DNA from: Nereida ignava
Lineage (GTDB): Bacteria > Pseudomonadota > Alphaproteobacteria > Rhodobacterales > Rhodobacteraceae
Direction of reading: 5' to 3'
NCBI RefSeq assembly: GCF_001049735.1
Contig: NZ_CVPC01000009.1
Span: 62,001 to 126,000 of the forward strand
DNA: 64,000 bases
Part shown: one piece after another, positions 33,866 to 45,242 of the stretch
Layout of the letters: each line of letters begins with the position of its first letter
How positions within the stretch are numbered: position 1 is the stretch's first letter
The notes under the pieces: model-generated
The model's input: only the letters and a program-made list of their open reading frames with translations
What the model was told of the DNA's origin: nothing
Databases searched by the model: none
Made by a program: the position numbers and the translations under genes

Positions 33866-34555
33866 ATGACGACACTTGTTTTGGAAGGTGATCCTGTTGT
33901 GCGGGTCCATTTGCGGCGCTCTGCGCGGGCGCGGCGGCTGTCACTTCGGGTTTCTCGATTGGATGGTAAGGTCAGCCTGACAGTGCCGACACGCGCGCCT
34001 GAGCGTGAAGCACTGGCTTTTCTGCGCGAAAAAGAAAATTGGTTGCGGCACCAATTGGCGGACCAACCGGTTGAGCAAATCGTTGGGATGGGTGCGCAAG
34101 TCCCGCTTGGCGGTCAACTTTTTGAGATCGTTCAGGGGCAGGGCCGTAGGATTAGTATTCAGGGTGCTCAATTGCAGGTGCCTGGACGCGCTGAAACGGC
34201 CGGTGCGCGTGTGCAGGGGTATCTCAAGGCGCAGGCGCGGCTGGTCCTGCACCGCGAAGTTGAGCAATTTGCGACAACCTTGGGTAAGCCGTTTGGCCGT
34301 ATCACGTTGCGCGATACCAGATCACGTTGGGGCTCATGCTCGTCCACTGGGAATTTGAATTTCAGTTGGCGCTTGGTTATGGCGCCGCCAAATGTGTTGT
34401 CATACGTGGCAGCCCATGAAGTGGCGCATCTTGCACAGATGAACCATTCCGAGCGTTTCTGGCGGGTTTGCGAAGAACTCTTCGGCCCCTACAAGGCTGA
34501 ACGCGCATGGTTGCGCACCGAGGGCACCGCATTGCACCGATACCGATTTGGATGA
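33866..34555 (+). CDS. YgjP-type M48 metallopeptidase (DUF45)
   Basis: 229 residues. The zinc site is AAHEVAHLAQMNHSERFW: H-E-x-x-H plus a third His. Before it comes RDTRSRWGSCSSTGNLNFSW, the DUF45/WLM family signature. The start is uncertain among ATG 33866, ATG 33848 and GTG 33839; 33866 has CAGG four bases upstream. Cytosolic metal-dependent protease of unknown target. Divergent from the FYDLN-acid gene. Confidence 0.8.
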   Translation: MTTLVLEGDPVVRVHLRRSARARRLSLRVSRLDGKVSLTVPTRAPEREALAFLREKENWLRHQLADQPVEQIVGMGAQVPLGGQLFEIVQGQGRRISIQGAQLQVPGRAETAGARVQGYLKAQARLVLHREVEQFATTLGKPFGRITLRDTRSRWGSCSSTGNLNFSWRLVMAPPNVLSYVAAHEVAHLAQMNHSERFWRVCEELFGPYKAERAWLRTEGTALHRYRFG

Positions 34556-34570
34556 TTGACGAAGGCTGAC

Positions 34571-34584
34571 TTTGTGATCACAAA
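34571..34584. promoter_or_regulatory. Autoregulatory operator of the GntR regulator (TGTGATCACA type)
   Basis: TTTGTGATCACAAA is a perfect 14-bp palindrome ending 6 bases before the regulator's ATG. The core TGTGATCACA recurs in pairs upstream of sucC and sdhC. Lying over the expected ribosome-site and start region, it would act as an autorepression site. Confidence 0.7.
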
Positions 34585-34590
34585 TAACAC

Positions 34591-35241
34591 ATGTTGATAC
34601 AAACTCGCCAAGATGCCTCCCCGACTGCGGCCCATGACCGTCTCTACCGCTCGCTGAGAACGCGCATTATGCATGGTGAGTTGTTGCCCGGCCAAGCGTT
34701 GACCCTGCGCGGGGTTGGTAAAGAATACGAGATGTCGATGACGCCCGTGCGTGAGGCAATGCGCCGTTTGGTGGCGGAAGGCGCATTGTCTTTGTCATCG
34801 TCAGGTCGGATCACCACGCCAGAGCTAAGCAATGAGCGGATTGAGGAGCTTGCAGCCATTCGTGCGCTGTTAGAGCCAGAGTTAGCCAGCCGTGCACTGC
34901 CGCGGGCGCATATGGCGCTTATTGAGCGGCTTGAGGCGATCAACGGACAGATTGATCAGGTCATCGCCCGTTCGGATGCGGTGGGATATCTCAAGCACAA
35001 CCTTGAATTTCATCGCACGCTTTACCTGCGCGCCCAAGCCCCTGCGATGCTCGCATTGGCTGAAACGGTTTGGCTGCAATTGGGGCCTACAATGCGCAAG
35101 CTTTATGGCCGTTTGCGCCGTACAGAGAGCCCACGCAATCACAGGCTTATTCTGGCGGCCCTAAAAGCCGGTGATGACCCGGGCTTGCGTATTGCGCTTC
35201 GCTCGGATGTTACAAGCGGTTTGCGAATGCTCAAGCAATAG
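34591..35241 (+). CDS. GntR/FCD-family regulator, candidate AkgR-like controller of TCA genes
   Basis: 216 residues: a winged helix-turn-helix (about 15-80, with LTLRGVGKEYEMSMTPVREA) and an all-helical FCD effector domain (about 85-210) with HNLEFHRTLY. ATG 34591 has no Shine-Dalgarno and sits 6 bp after a perfect palindrome that is repeated at the sucC and sdhC promoters. A GntR protein named AkgR activates TCA genes in Rhodobacter sphaeroides; location beside the suc-lpd operon and the shared palindrome make this a likely counterpart, but orthology is not proved. A terminator follows. Confidence 0.75.
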   Translation: MLIQTRQDASPTAAHDRLYRSLRTRIMHGELLPGQALTLRGVGKEYEMSMTPVREAMRRLVAEGALSLSSSGRITTPELSNERIEELAAIRALLEPELASRALPRAHMALIERLEAINGQIDQVIARSDAVGYLKHNLEFHRTLYLRAQAPAMLALAETVWLQLGPTMRKLYGRLRRTESPRNHRLILAALKAGDDPGLRIALRSDVTSGLRMLKQ

Positions 35242-35253
35242 GTCCAAGAACGA

Positions 35254-35286
35254 AAAAAGCGGGCCCCATAAGACGCCCGCTTTTTC
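35254..35286. terminator. Bidirectional terminator between the GntR gene and lpd
   Basis: AAAAAGCGGGC (35254-35264) pairs with GCCCGCTTTTT (35275-35285) around a 10-base loop. It serves both the regulator and the end of the sucC-to-lpd operon. Confidence 0.88.
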
Positions 35287-35307
35287 AAAATAATATCTGT
35301 CTCAGGG

Positions 35308-36696
35308 TTAGGCGTGGATCGCGCCGTCACCACAAGCAAGTGCCGCTTCGCGCACAGCCTCGGAGTAGGTGGGGTGTGCGTGGCAGGTACGTGCAAGGTC
35401 TTCTGCAGCCGCACCAAACTCCATGGCCACGCAAATTTCGTGCAACAAATCACCGGCCATTGGCCCAATGATGTGCGCACCCAAAATGCGATCTGTTTGT
35501 GCATCAGCCAGAATTTTCACAAAGCCATCGGCTGCAAAGTTTGCTTTTGCACGACCGTTGCCCATGAAGCTGAACTTGCCCGCTTTGTAGCTGCGACCTT
35601 GCTCCTTCAGGCTCTCTTCGGTTTCGCCGACTGAAGCCACTTCAGGGTGGGTGTAAATCACACCTGGGATGACGTTGTAGTTCACGTGCGGGTGCTGACC
35701 TGCAAGCCCTTCTGCGACTGCCATGCCTTCATCTTCCGCTTTATGCGCAAGCATCGGGCCTTCAATGGCGTCACCAATTGCATAGATGCCTGCGACATTG
35801 GTGGCGTAGTTGGCGTTCGTTTTGATCTGGCCACGGTCACTCATTTCAACGCCAAGCGCTTCTAGCCCCAAACCATCGGTGAACGGCTTACGGCCCGTTG
35901 CCACAAGTACCGTGTCCGCGTCGATCGTTGTTTCGCTATCGTCTTTGCGGGATTTGTAGGTGACTTTCGCCTTGTTGCCTTTGACTTCAACACCTTGAAC
36001 AGCAGCACCAAGTGTGAAGGAGATGCCTTGCTTGGTCAGCAGTTTTTGGAAGGTGCGCTGGACCTCGGCGTCCATGCCGGGTGTGATGACGTCAAGGAAC
36101 TCAACAACTTCAACTTCTGCGCCAAGGCGGGCGTAGACAGAGCCCAACTCAAGTCCGATGACACCTGCGCCAATCACAACAAGCTTTTTCGGGATTTTGG
36201 GCAGTTCAAGCGCGCCAGTGCTGTCCACAACGATCTTTTGGTCAACTTCGATACCGGGCAGGGCCGATGGTACGGAGCCTGACGCGATGATGATGTTTTT
36301 GGAGCTATGCACCTCGTCACCAACTTTTACCTGACCGGCTGCAGGAATGCTGCCCCAGCCTTTGAGCCAATCGATTTTGTTCTTTTTGAACAAGAACTCG
36401 ATGCCTTTGGTGTTGGTTTCGATTGTGTCGCTTTTGTAGGACTGCATCTGCTTCCAATCAACGGAAGGTGCTTTGCCCTTGAGGCCCATAGCCGCAAAGT
36501 TGTGCTCTGCTTCGTGCAGCATATGTGACGCGTGCAGCAGGGCCTTTGACGGGATGCAGCCAACGTTGAGGCACGTGCCGCCAAGCGTATCGCGGCCTTC
36601 AACAACAGCGGTTTTGAGGCCCAATTGGGCACAGCGGATTGCACAGACATAGCCGCCGGGGCCGCTGCCGATTACGATGACGTCATAGTTGGCCAT
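35308..36696 (-). CDS. lpd: Dihydrolipoyl dehydrogenase (E3)
   Basis: FAD enzyme that reoxidises lipoyl groups of 2-oxoacid dehydrogenases with NAD; 462 residues. FAD motif [16 protein letters not shown], redox-active disulfide [16 protein letters not shown]-binding [19 protein letters not shown], and the catalytic His-Glu in [13 protein letters not shown] at the C-terminus. Last gene of the sucC-sucD-sucA-sucB-MAPEG-lpd operon, so it mainly serves 2-oxoglutarate dehydrogenase. Confidence 0.95.
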   Translation of the reverse strand: MANYDVIVIGSGPGGYVCAIRCAQLGLKTAVVEGRDTLGGTCLNVGCIPSKALLHASHMLHEAEHNFAAMGLKGKAPSVDWKQMQSYKSDTIETNTKGIEFLFKKNKIDWLKGWGSIPAAGQVKVGDEVHSSKNIIIASGSVPSALPGIEVDQKIVVDSTGALELPKIPKKLVVIGAGVIGLELGSVYARLGAEVEVVEFLDVITPGMDAEVQRTFQKLLTKQGISFTLGAAVQGVEVKGNKAKVTYKSRKDDSETTIDADTVLVATGRKPFTDGLGLEALGVEMSDRGQIKTNANYATNVAGIYAIGDAIEGPMLAHKAEDEGMAVAEGLAGQHPHVNYNVIPGVIYTHPEVASVGETEESLKEQGRSYKAGKFSFMGNGRAKANFAADGFVKILADAQTDRILGAHIIGPMAGDLLHEICVAMEFGAAAEDLARTCHAHPTYSEAVREAALACGDGAIHA

Positions 36697-36712
36697 GGGG
36701 GTCTCCTTGGTA

Positions 36713-37102
36713 TTAAATGAGGGCAGCGATTAGCATCGCAACAGTTGCGCCAAAACCAACCACCCAGATGTAGCTGCGCCACGGCACAAGGCCCTGAACA
36801 TAGGCAGGCACGTAGAGCAGGCGAGCGATCAGATAGATGTGCGCGCAGGCTTCGGTGAATGGGCTGGATTGATCCGAGAGCGTCACCACAACCACAGCAA
36901 TGGTGAACATGATCAACCCTTCGAAGTGGTTGTTCATGGCGCGTTGCAGACGCCCTGCGGTGCCTTGCAGTTCAACTTTCTTGTCGCGCGGTGACATGGC
37001 GGCTTTTGTACCGACCTGCATTTGCGCGGTGATTGAATAGAGCGTGAACTGAACAACCTGCAAAAGGGCCGCGAGGGTGAGGACGTAAATCTCTGTAGTC
37101 AT
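36713..37102 (-). CDS. MAPEG family membrane protein
   Basis: 129 residues with four predicted helices. [20 protein letters not shown] matches the MAPEG signature (membrane-associated proteins in eicosanoid and glutathione metabolism). Such proteins in bacteria may be glutathione transferases, but no activity can be assigned. It lies between sucB and lpd in the TCA operon (16 bp from lpd), so it is transcribed with 2-oxoglutarate dehydrogenase genes; why is unknown. Confidence 0.82.
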   Translation of the reverse strand: MTTEIYVLTLAALLQVVQFTLYSITAQMQVGTKAAMSPRDKKVELQGTAGRLQRAMNNHFEGLIMFTIAVVVVTLSDQSSPFTEACAHIYLIARLLYVPAYVQGLVPWRSYIWVVGFGATVAMLIAALI

Positions 37103-37137
37103 TTTAGCGTGCCTTTAATTGCAGCAAGTGTCGAAGC

Positions 37138-37168
37138 GGCCCGCGCGGTCAAAAGCGACCTGCGGGCC
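37138..37168 (-). repeat. Stable intercistronic hairpin between sucB and the MAPEG gene
   Basis: GGCCCGC (37138-37144) pairs with GCGGGCC (37162-37168); inside, GGTC pairs with GACC. No U-tract follows, so it is more likely an mRNA stability or processing element within the operon than a terminator. Confidence 0.5.
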
Positions 37169-37178
37169 ACGCCAGGGA

Positions 37179-38681
37179 TTACAGATCCATCAGCAGACGA
37201 CGTGGGTCTTCCAGCGCTTCTTTGACGCGCACGAGGAACGTCACCGCACCTTTGCCGTCAACGATACGGTGATCGTAGGACAACGCCAGATACATCATCG
37301 GACGGATCACCACTTGACCATTGATCGCCATCGGACGGTCTTGGATTTTGTGCATGCCCAAGATGCCTGACTGTGGGGGGTTCAAGATGGGCGAAGACAT
37401 CAGCGAGCCGTAGACACCACCGTTCGAGATGGTGAATGTGCCGCCTTGCATTTCGGCCATGCTTAGCTTGCCGTCACGGGCGCGCGCCCCTTTTTCAGCA
37501 ATCGCTTTCTCGATGCCTGCAAAGCTCATGGCGTCTGCATCGCGAATAACGGGCACAACCAAACCAGTTGGCGTACCTGCGGCAATGCCCATGTGGACGA
37601 AGTTTTTGTAGACGATGTCTGTGCCGTCAATTTCTGCGTTCACTTCAGGAACTTCGCGCAGGGCGTGGATACAGGCTTTGGTGAAGAACGACATAAAGCC
37701 AAGTTTTACACCGTGCTTTTTTAAGAACAGGTCTTTGTATTCGTTGCGCAGCGCCATCACCTCGGTCATGTCGACCTCGTTGTAGGTGGTCAGCATCGCG
37801 GCGGTGTTCTGGCTGTCTTTCAAACGCTTCGCGATGGTCTGACGCAGGCGTGTCATCTTCACGCGTTCTTCGCGGGATGCGTCGTCTGCTGAAACCGGTG
37901 CGCGTGGCGCGGATGGGGCGGCCGCAGTGGCGGCTGGTGCAGATGCGATTGCTTTCATAACATCTTCTTTCATAATCCGTCCGTCGCGGCCTGAGCCGGT
38001 AACTTGGTCTGCAGACATGCCTTTTTCGGCCATCAGTTTTTTGGCAGAGGGCGCGTCTTCAACGTCTTTGCCAGATGCGGCTGGCGCAGGAGACGCTTCG
38101 TCTTTGGCTGCGGGCGCAGATGAAGCAGCACCCGAGGCGCCACCGATCACGGCCAGTTTCGCTGTTGCATCCACAGTCGTGCCTTCGGTTGCGATGATTT
38201 CTGACAACACACCCGCGGCAGGGCTTGGAACTTCGACGCTGACTTTGTCTGTTTCCAGCTCACACAGCATCTCGTCTTGCGCGACAGTGTCGCCCACTTT
38301 TTTGAACCATGTCGACACAGTCGCTTCGGTCACGCTTTCGCCCAATGTGGGCACCATGACGTCGACGGCTTGTGGTGCGTCACCTGCGTCGGCCTTGGGT
38401 GCAGCATCCGCCTTTGGGGCGTCTGTATCGCCCGCAGGCTTGGCATCACCCGCGCTGATTTGTGCCAACAAGGCATCGACGCCAACGGTTTCACCTTCAG
38501 GCGCCACGATCTCGGACAATGTGCCTGCAGCGGGGCTTGGTACTTCGACGGTTACTTTGTCTGTTTCCAGCTCGCACAGCATTTCGTCAACGGCCACTGC
38601 GTCGCCCGGCTTTTTGAACCAGGTTGCAACAGTTGCTTCGGTGACTGATTCACCCAGTGTAGGAACACGAACTTCGGTCAT
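37179..38681 (-). CDS. sucB: Dihydrolipoamide succinyltransferase (E2o) with two lipoyl domains
   Basis: Core enzyme of 2-oxoglutarate dehydrogenase that passes the succinyl group to CoA; 500 residues. Two nearly identical lipoyl domains stand in tandem (about 1-77 and 107-181), each with the lipoyl-lysine in ELETDKV (K42 and K146). Then comes an E1/E3-binding domain (about 208-245, ending [15 protein letters not shown]) and the acyltransferase domain with [13 protein letters not shown] at the C-terminus. E. coli SucB has one lipoyl domain; two are seen in some alphaproteobacteria. Start overlaps the sucA stop by 1 bp. Confidence 0.95.
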   Translation of the reverse strand: MTEVRVPTLGESVTEATVATWFKKPGDAVAVDEMLCELETDKVTVEVPSPAAGTLSEIVAPEGETVGVDALLAQISAGDAKPAGDTDAPKADAAPKADAGDAPQAVDVMVPTLGESVTEATVSTWFKKVGDTVAQDEMLCELETDKVSVEVPSPAAGVLSEIIATEGTTVDATAKLAVIGGASGAASSAPAAKDEASPAPAASGKDVEDAPSAKKLMAEKGMSADQVTGSGRDGRIMKEDVMKAIASAPAATAAAPSAPRAPVSADDASREERVKMTRLRQTIAKRLKDSQNTAAMLTTYNEVDMTEVMALRNEYKDLFLKKHGVKLGFMSFFTKACIHALREVPEVNAEIDGTDIVYKNFVHMGIAAGTPTGLVVPVIRDADAMSFAGIEKAIAEKGARARDGKLSMAEMQGGTFTISNGGVYGSLMSSPILNPPQSGILGMHKIQDRPMAINGQVVIRPMMYLALSYDHRIVDGKGAVTFLVRVKEALEDPRRLLMDL

Positions 38682-41647
38682 TATTTCTTTCCTTTGATCG
38701 TCAGGGCTTCGTCCACAAGGGCGGCCTGTTGTGCTTTGTGCGCGCTTGCCAAACCTGTGGCTGGCGATGCGGATGTTGCGCGGCCAACATAGGCCGGACG
38801 TTTTGATTTTGCGCCAATCCGCTCAAGGACCCACTCAATGTTGGGTTCGATGAATGACCATGCGCCTTGGTTCTTGGGCTCTTCCTGACACCACACCATG
38901 TCAGCACCTTTGAAGCGCTCCAGTTCTTTGACCAGCGACATCGCGGGGAACGGATAGAACTGTTCAATGCGCAACAGGTACACATCATCAAGGCCGCGCG
39001 CGTCGCGTTCTTCGAGCAGGTCAAAGTAGACCTTGCCTGAACACATCACCACGCGCTTGATCTTATCATCAGCGGCCAGTGTCAGCTCAGAGTTGCCTTG
39101 TTGTGCGTCATCCCAAAGTACGCGGTGGAAGGACGAGCCGGTCGTAAAGTCCTCGCGTGTGCTGACAGCCATTTTGTGGCGCAACAGCGATTTCGGCGTC
39201 ATCATCACCAGCGGCTTGCGGAAGTCACGGTGCAGTTGACGGCGCAGGATGTGGAAATAGTTAGCTGGCGTGGTACAGTTTGCCACGATCCAGTTGTCAC
39301 CGCCGCACATTTGTAAGAACCGCTCAAGACGCGCCGAGGAGTGCTCGGGGCCTTGGCCTTCATAGCCGTGTGGCAACAACATAACGAGGCCGGACATCCG
39401 CAGCCACTTGCTTTCGCCAGAGCTGATAAACTGATCGAACATGATCTGTGCACCGTTGGCGAAATCGCCAAATTGTGCTTCCCAAAGTGTCAGCGCGTTA
39501 GGCTCCGCCAAAGAGTAGCCATATTCAAAGCCAAGCACCGCGTATTCAGACAGCATCGAGTCGATCACTTCGTACTGTGATTGGCCCTCGCGAATGTTGT
39601 TCAGCGGGTAGTAGCGATCTTCGGTATCTTGGTTGATCAGGCCAGAGTGGCGGTGGCTAAATGTGCCACGTGTACTGTCTTGGCCAGATAAACGAACAGG
39701 GAAGCCTTCGGTTAGCAAAGAGCCAAACGCAAGCGCTTCACCGGTTGCCCAATCAATGCCTTTGCCTGCACCAAGTGCCTTCTTTTTAGCGTCCAGCATA
39801 CGCTGCACAGTCTTATGAAGCGGATAGCCCTCAGGCGCGTGTGTCAGCGCGTTCGCTACTTCATCAAAAGTCTCATCCGCGATGCCTGTAGTGCCGCGCT
39901 GATAGTCATCACCATCGCGACGGTCGAGGTGCGACCAGCGGCCATCAAGCCAATCTGCTTTGTTCGGTTTAAAGTCTTTTCCGGCCTCAAACTCGGTGTT
40001 GAGCATGGACTGGAACGCGGCTTTCATATCCTCGATTTCGCCTTCGGGAATGAGGCCGTCTTTCACCAAACGATCCGTATAAAGCGTCAGAGTTGTCTTT
40101 TGCTTTTTGATCTTTTTGTACATCAGCGGGTTTGTGAACATGGGCTCGTCGCCCTCGTTATGTCCGAACCGGCGATAGCAAATAATGTCGAGAACCACGT
40201 CCTTGTGGAACTTCTGGCGGAACTCTGTTGCCACTTTCGCAGCGTGGACCACGGCCTCTGGGTCGTCGCCGTTCACGTGGAAAATTGGCGCTTCAACCAT
40301 TAACGCGATGTCAGTGGGGTATGGTGATGAGCGGCTAAAGTGCGGTGCAGTTGTGAAACCAATCTGGTTATTCACAACGATGTGCATCGTGCCGCCTGTG
40401 CGGTGGCCGCGCAGACCAGAAAGGCCAAATCCTTCGGCGACCACACCCTGACCGGCAAATGCCGCATCACCGTGCAGCAAGATGCCCATGACGGCTGTGC
40501 GGTCTGTGTCGTTCAGTTGGTCCTGCTTGGCACGCACTTTACCCAAAACGACAGGGTTCACGGCTTCAAGGTGCGAGGGGTTTGCGGTCAGTGACAAGTG
40601 TACATCATTGCCGTCAAAGGACCGGTCGGATGATGCACCAAGGTGATACTTAACGTCACCTGAACCGTCCACGTCCTCGGGCTTGAAGCTGCCGCCTTGG
40701 AATTCGTTGAAAATGGCGCGGTAAGGTTTGCTCATGACATTTGCCAAAACAGACAAACGGCCACGGTGGGGCATGCCCACGATGATCTCGCGCAGGCCCA
40801 GTTGGCCGCCGCGCTTGATGATTTGCTCCATCGCGGGGATCAAGCTTTCACCGCCATCAAGGCCAAAACGCTTGGTGCCCATGTACTTCACATGCAGGAA
40901 TTTCTCAAAGCCCTCGGCCTCAACCAACTTGTTAAGGATCGCTTTACGGCCTTCGCGGGTGAACTGGATTTCTTTGCCCAGACCTTCGATGCGCTCTTTT
41001 AGCCAGCTCGACTCTTCGGGGTTTGAAATGTGCATATACTGCAGCGCAAAAGTGCCACAGTAGGTCCGCTTCACGATATCAACGATCTGACGCATGGTTG
41101 CGATTTGCAGACCAAGCACGTTGTCGATGAAAATTGGGCGGTCCATGTCGGCGTCAGTGAAGCCGTAGGATTTCGGGTCAAGCTCTGGGTGCGCGGTTGT
41201 CTCGCGCATGCCGAGTGGATCAAGATCAGCAGCAAGGTGGCCGCGAATACGGTAGGCACGGATCAGCATTAGCGCGCGAATGCTGTCCAAAACTGCGCGC
41301 TGGATGGCGTCATTGCTGACTTCAACACCCGCGTCGGCGGCTTTGTCTGTGATTTTCTTGGCTGCTGTTTTCGCTTCGGCAGGCGCTGGATACTCGCCAG
41401 TGATCGCAGAAGTCAGATCATCGTGCGGCATGGGGGGCCAGTCTGCACGCGCCCATGATGGCCCGCTTGCTTCGGCTTTTACATCAAGTTCCGCATCGCC
41501 AAGTGCGCGAAAGAATTCCTGCCACGCTTCGTCCACTGCGTTGGGATCGTTGGCATATTGAGCGTAAAGCTGCTCGAGATATTCCGCATTGTGCCCCTGC
41601 ATAAACGAGGATGCATGGAATTGATCATTCGCGGGGTGGTCGGTCAT
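38681..41647 (-). CDS. sucA: 2-oxoglutarate dehydrogenase E1 component
   Basis: Thiamine-diphosphate enzyme that decarboxylates 2-oxoglutarate and loads the lipoyl arm; 988 residues. The N-terminal flexible segment for E2 docking is seen ([19 protein letters not shown]), then [33 protein letters not shown] and [19 protein letters not shown] for thiamine diphosphate and substrate, and the C-terminal RIEQFYPFP. It is directly followed by sucB. A strong hairpin in the gap before it may tune expression relative to sucCD. Confidence 0.96.
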   Translation of the reverse strand: MTDHPANDQFHASSFMQGHNAEYLEQLYAQYANDPNAVDEAWQEFFRALGDAELDVKAEASGPSWARADWPPMPHDDLTSAITGEYPAPAEAKTAAKKITDKAADAGVEVSNDAIQRAVLDSIRALMLIRAYRIRGHLAADLDPLGMRETTAHPELDPKSYGFTDADMDRPIFIDNVLGLQIATMRQIVDIVKRTYCGTFALQYMHISNPEESSWLKERIEGLGKEIQFTREGRKAILNKLVEAEGFEKFLHVKYMGTKRFGLDGGESLIPAMEQIIKRGGQLGLREIIVGMPHRGRLSVLANVMSKPYRAIFNEFQGGSFKPEDVDGSGDVKYHLGASSDRSFDGNDVHLSLTANPSHLEAVNPVVLGKVRAKQDQLNDTDRTAVMGILLHGDAAFAGQGVVAEGFGLSGLRGHRTGGTMHIVVNNQIGFTTAPHFSRSSPYPTDIALMVEAPIFHVNGDDPEAVVHAAKVATEFRQKFHKDVVLDIICYRRFGHNEGDEPMFTNPLMYKKIKKQKTTLTLYTDRLVKDGLIPEGEIEDMKAAFQSMLNTEFEAGKDFKPNKADWLDGRWSHLDRRDGDDYQRGTTGIADETFDEVANALTHAPEGYPLHKTVQRMLDAKKKALGAGKGIDWATGEALAFGSLLTEGFPVRLSGQDSTRGTFSHRHSGLINQDTEDRYYPLNNIREGQSQYEVIDSMLSEYAVLGFEYGYSLAEPNALTLWEAQFGDFANGAQIMFDQFISSGESKWLRMSGLVMLLPHGYEGQGPEHSSARLERFLQMCGGDNWIVANCTTPANYFHILRRQLHRDFRKPLVMMTPKSLLRHKMAVSTREDFTTGSSFHRVLWDDAQQGNSELTLAADDKIKRVVMCSGKVYFDLLEERDARGLDDVYLLRIEQFYPFPAMSLVKELERFKGADMVWCQEEPKNQGAWSFIEPNIEWVLERIGAKSKRPAYVGRATSASPATGLASAHKAQQAALVDEALTIKGKK

Positions 41648-41692
41648 GTGTTTGGCCTCATGGCAAGGAAGGACGAGCGAAAAATAAGGATG

Positions 41693-41718
41693 GGGCGCGG
41701 CAGGGAGGTGCCGCGCCC
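41693..41718 (-). terminator. Attenuator-like hairpin between sucD and sucA
   Basis: GGGCGCGGCA (41693-41702) pairs perfectly with TGCCGCGCCC (41709-41718) over 6 bases. On the minus strand it is followed, after a short gap, by CTTATTTTTCG, so it may terminate part of the transcripts between sucCD and sucAB. Confidence 0.6.
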
Positions 41719-41726
41719 GTTATGTG

Positions 41727-42608
41727 TTAGCCGATGGCTTCTTTAACGGCTTCGCCCAAAGTCGCGGGGCTGTCCGCAACGATGATACCCGCAGATTTCA
41801 TGGCTTCGATTTTGCTTTCCGCATCACCTTGGCCACCGGCAACAATCGCGCCAGCGTGGCCCATGCGACGGCCGGGAGGTGCCGTGCGGCCAGCAATAAA
41901 GCCAGCGGTTGGTTTCCAGCGGCCTTTCTTGCGTTGCTCTGCGAGAAACTCGGCTGCTTCTTCTTCGGCTGTACCGCCGATTTCACCGATCATGATGATT
42001 GAGTGCGTCTCATCGTCATCAAGGAACATGTCCAGCACGTCGATGTGCTCGGTGCCTTTGATGGGGTCACCACCGATGCCAACAGCCGTAGATTGGCCGA
42101 GGCCCATATCAGTTGTTTGCTTCACGGCTTCGTATGTGAGCGTGCCAGAGCGTGACACAACACCCACGCTGCCGCGACGGTGAATATGGCCGGGCATGAT
42201 GCCGATTTTGCAAGCGTCCGGAGTGATTACACCGGGGCAGTTCGGGCCAACAAGACGTGATGTTGATCCCTCAAGCGCACGCTTGACGCGCATCATATCA
42301 AGCACAGGAATGCCTTCGGTGATGCAAACGATCAGCGGCATATTTGCGTCAATTGCTTCCAGAATACTGTCTGCCGCAAAGGGGGGCGGCACATAGATCA
42401 CGGACGCGTTTGCTTCTGTGACGTGCATTGCTTCGTGCACAGAGTTGAAGATTGGCAGATCAAGATGCGACTGACCACCTTTGCCGGGTGTTACGCCACC
42501 AACCATTTTGGTGCCGTAAGCAATCGCCTGCTCGGAGTGGAAAGTACCTTGGCTGCCGGTCAAACCCTGACAGATGACTTTTGTGTTTTCGTTAATAAGG
42601 ACGGCCAT
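41727..42608 (-). CDS. sucD: Succinyl-CoA ligase subunit alpha
   Basis: Catalytic subunit of succinyl-CoA synthetase, 293 residues. CoA-binding fold at the N-terminus ([20 protein letters not shown]), [21 protein letters not shown], and the phospho-accepting His in [13 protein letters not shown]. Forms the alpha/beta enzyme with SucC that makes ATP or GTP from succinyl-CoA. 73 bp from sucC. Confidence 0.96.
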   Translation of the reverse strand: MAVLINENTKVICQGLTGSQGTFHSEQAIAYGTKMVGGVTPGKGGQSHLDLPIFNSVHEAMHVTEANASVIYVPPPFAADSILEAIDANMPLIVCITEGIPVLDMMRVKRALEGSTSRLVGPNCPGVITPDACKIGIMPGHIHRRGSVGVVSRSGTLTYEAVKQTTDMGLGQSTAVGIGGDPIKGTEHIDVLDMFLDDDETHSIIMIGEIGGTAEEEAAEFLAEQRKKGRWKPTAGFIAGRTAPPGRRMGHAGAIVAGGQGDAESKIEAMKSAGIIVADSPATLGEAVKEAIG

Positions 42609-42681
42609 TTTGCGTCTCCTTAAATGTTGTGCGCGGGCGGTGTCGCCTCGGGCGCGAAGAGGTTGCGAATGGGCGAGGGCC

Positions 42682-43875
42682 TTAGCCCTTCACCGCCTTA
42701 ACGATTTTCTGAGCACCATCTTTGAGGTCGTCAGCAGCAATCACATCAACGTCTGAGTTGTTGATGATCGCCTTACCTTGCTCAACGTTGGTTCCTTCAA
42801 GACGCACAACCAGCGGTACTTTCAGGCCAACTTCTTTCACGGCTGCAACAACGCCTTCCGCAATAACATCACAGCGCATGATGCCGCCGAAGATGTTAAC
42901 CAAGATGCCTTTGACGTTCGGGTCAGATGTGATGATCTTGAACGCTTCGGTAACTTTCTCTTGGGTAGCGCCGCCACCCACATCGAGGAAGTTTGCAGGC
43001 TCTGCACCGTAAAGCTTGATGATGTCCATCGTTGCCATGGCAAGACCAGCGCCGTTAACCATACAACCGATTTCACCGTCGAGTGCGATGTAGTTGAGGT
43101 CAAATTTGGACGCCGCAAGTTCTTTGGGGTCTTCTTCAGTTTCATCACGAAGGGCCGCGATATCAGCGTGGCGATAGATCGCGTTGCCGTCAAAGCTGAC
43201 CTTGGCATCAAGCACCTTAAGATCACCGGCATCAGTTACGATCAGCGGGTTGATCTCCAGCATCTCCATGTCTTTTTCCATGAAGGCTGTATAAAGCTGG
43301 CCCATCAATTTGACGCACTGCTTAACCTGCTGACCTGTAAGGCCGAGTGTGAATGCGATACGGCGACCGTGATACGCTTGGAAACCTGTTGCAGGATCAA
43401 CGCTGAACGACAGGATTTTTTCAGGGGTCGCTGCTGCTACTTCCTCAATGTCCATACCGCCTTCGGTTGAGCACACGAATGATACGCGGCTTGTTTGGCG
43501 GTCAACGAGTAGGGCAAGATACATTTCCGTTTCGATGCCGGAACCGTCTTCGATGTAGATGCGGTTTACTTGCTTACCTGCGGGGCCTGTTTGGTGTGTC
43601 ACCAATGTGCGGCCCAACATGCGTTTTGCTTCTTGTGCTGCTTCTTCAGCAGATTTTGCCAAACGTACACCACCAGCTTCGCCAGCGTCGGCTTCGACAA
43701 ATTTACCTTTGCCGCGTCCGCCTGCGTGAATTTGTGCTTTTACAACCCAAAGCGGGCCGTCCATTTCACCTGCGGCTGTTTTTGCGTCTTCGGCTTTGAG
43801 AACGGCACGGCCATCACTCACTGGGGCACCGTAAGTGCGCAACAAGGCTTTGGCCTGATATTCGTGGATATTCAT
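42682..43875 (-). CDS. sucC: Succinyl-CoA ligase subunit beta
   Basis: Nucleotide-binding subunit, 397 residues with an ATP-grasp domain ([20 protein letters not shown] at the start, [17 protein letters not shown] for nucleotide binding) and a C-terminal flavodoxin-like CoA ligase domain ([20 protein letters not shown]). First gene of the sucC-to-lpd operon. Two TGTGATCACA palindromes lie 98-130 bp upstream, so the operon is probably under GntR control. Confidence 0.96.
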   Translation of the reverse strand: MNIHEYQAKALLRTYGAPVSDGRAVLKAEDAKTAAGEMDGPLWVVKAQIHAGGRGKGKFVEADAGEAGGVRLAKSAEEAAQEAKRMLGRTLVTHQTGPAGKQVNRIYIEDGSGIETEMYLALLVDRQTSRVSFVCSTEGGMDIEEVAAATPEKILSFSVDPATGFQAYHGRRIAFTLGLTGQQVKQCVKLMGQLYTAFMEKDMEMLEINPLIVTDAGDLKVLDAKVSFDGNAIYRHADIAALRDETEEDPKELAASKFDLNYIALDGEIGCMVNGAGLAMATMDIIKLYGAEPANFLDVGGGATQEKVTEAFKIITSDPNVKGILVNIFGGIMRCDVIAEGVVAAVKEVGLKVPLVVRLEGTNVEQGKAIINNSDVDVIAADDLKDGAQKIVKAVKG

Positions 43876-43972
43876 GGAAAATATGTCCCGTTTGGCTGCA
43901 ATTAGAGCACCCTAAGCACGAAGCGCGCTTAAATAAGAGTAACTTTTTGCGCAGATTGGGAAAAAAGCGACA

Positions 43973-44007
43973 TTTGTGATCACAGCTGAAAAAAGTGTGA
44001 TCACAAA
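43973..44007. promoter_or_regulatory. Paired TGTGATCACA operators upstream of sucC
   Basis: TGTGATCACA at 43975-43984 and again at 43996-44005, centres 21 bp apart (two DNA turns), with a T-rich 11-bp spacer when read toward sucC. The same arrangement stands upstream of sdhC. Confidence 0.72.
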
Positions 44008-44062
44008 TTTGGATGCTGAAGTGATTTCTGTGACTGGATTCACACATCAGCGAATCTTGAAT

Positions 44063-44092
44063 ATAAAAAGGCGCCCCAAAATGGAGCGCCTT
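44063..44092 (-). terminator. Terminator of mdh
   Basis: AAGGCGC (44068-44074) pairs with GCGCCTT (44086-44092), with extra CC/GG pairs inside. Read on the minus strand it ends GCGCCTTTTTATATT. It isolates mdh from the sucC promoter. Confidence 0.85.
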
Positions 44093-44113
44093 AAAGACTG
44101 TCTAAGTGGTAGT

Positions 44114-45115
<1,002 letters not shown>

Positions 45116-45242
45116 TCAAGGGCGGTGCCTAGACCCAAAGTATGTTGCTTGCAAGGTTTTGAATGGATGCGCACCCTTGCTGAGCTGACCTGCGCTGACG
45201 TAAAGAAATGGCAATACGACAATTTTCAAAGGCTTAGCCGCG

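Noticed and set aside
42778-43470. 230-residue plus-strand frame inside sucC
   Set aside because: Antisense to sucC; no domain or ribosome binding site recognised.
43973-44007. CRP or FNR binding sites
   Set aside because: TGTGATCACA contains CRP-like halves, but CRP sites need six bases between TGTGA and TCACA; here there are none. The FNR core TTGAT-N4-ATCAA is also absent.
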